From assembly GCA_045105075.1 (NCBI GenBank), contig JBGCDD010000197.1, positions 1 to 7,069 on the forward strand: DNA of 7,069 nucleotides, in the 5' to 3' direction. Every line of letters begins with the position of its first letter. The first letter of the stretch is position 1. Below, piece by piece: positions 6,881 through 7,069 of this stretch. The notes under the pieces are model-generated. The model worked only from the letters and a program-made list of their open reading frames with translations. It made no database searches and had not been told where the DNA came from. The stretch is from JBGCDD01 sp045105075. Lineage in GTDB: Bacteria; Pseudomonadota; Alphaproteobacteria; Rhodobacterales; Rhodobacteraceae. The translations under genes and the position numbers were made by a program.

Positions 6881-7069
6881 CTATAACGGCACTTCGCTGA
6901 TCTGATAGGCCGACTTTTCCAACCACGCCGGCGCGATCTCAACACCCCACCCCGGCGCATCGGTGACCCGCGCGTGGCCGTCCTCGATGCGGTACGGCGT
7001 GTCAACAAAAAGCCCCTCTTGCCACGGGTAGTAGTCCGCCCCCTCGATCGCAAATTCAAGGTACTTTCC
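6881..7069 (-). CDS. Enolase-superfamily (mandelate racemase/muconate lactonizing type) protein, C-terminal part
   Basis: The C-terminal 62 residues of a gene that runs in from beyond the right end; there is no start in the window, and the stop is TAG at 6883-6881. The readable part has the typical ending of the mandelate racemase/muconate lactonizing group. A segment KYLEFAIEG is followed by GLFVDTPYRIEDGHARVTD, then the hallmark APGWGVEIAPAWL and a short tail. In this superfamily that region follows the catalytic barrel and caps the active site. Catalytic residues lie outside the window, so the reaction (sugar-acid dehydratase, cycloisomerase or racemase) cannot be told. The gene is convergent with the threonate operon and not part of it, but its location suggests a sugar-acid catabolic neighbourhood. 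Confidence 0.75.
   Translation of the reverse strand, partial: GKYLEFAIEGADYYPWQEGLFVDTPYRIEDGHARVTDAPGWGVEIAPAWLEKSAYQISEVPL

Overview
The window looks like a chromosomal piece of an alphaproteobacterium, most likely of the Rhodobacteraceae/Roseobacter type. That is inferred from the high G+C sequence (about 60% by eye), the codon choice, a monomeric NADP-dependent isocitrate dehydrogenase and a compact sugar-acid operon. No rRNA, tRNA, mobile element or CRISPR array was seen.

Left part (1-2963, minus strand): a full-length monomeric isocitrate dehydrogenase (774-2963) ends in a strong intrinsic terminator (733-766). Beyond it lies a short secreted protein of unknown function with six cysteines (36-686). 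The dehydrogenase and the secreted protein therefore look like separate transcription units.

Middle (2964-3293): a divergent intergenic region of 330 bases holds the control signals for the dehydrogenase on one side and for the sugar-acid operon on the other. Two weak promoter candidates and two small direct-repeat patterns are visible.

Right part (3294-6859, plus strand): four tightly packed genes encode a complete route for L-threonate catabolism. LtnD oxidises L-threonate to 2-oxo-tetronate, OtnI isomerises this to 3-oxo-tetronate, OtnK phosphorylates it to 3-oxo-tetronate 4-phosphate, and OtnC decarboxylates that to dihydroxyacetone phosphate, which enters central metabolism. The genes are in the order ltnD-otnK-otnC-otnI. 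A 4-base gap follows ltnD, and the last two junctions are ATGA start/stop overlaps, so one transcript with coupled translation is likely. No transporter or regulator for the pathway lies inside the window.

Right edge (6881-7069, minus strand): the C-terminal 62 residues of a convergent gene that resembles the mandelate racemase/muconate lactonizing group of the enolase superfamily. The rest is outside the window. It may be another sugar-acid enzyme. I found no clearly undescribed system; the most open items are the secreted six-cysteine protein, the cut-off enolase-superfamily gene and the regulatory region.
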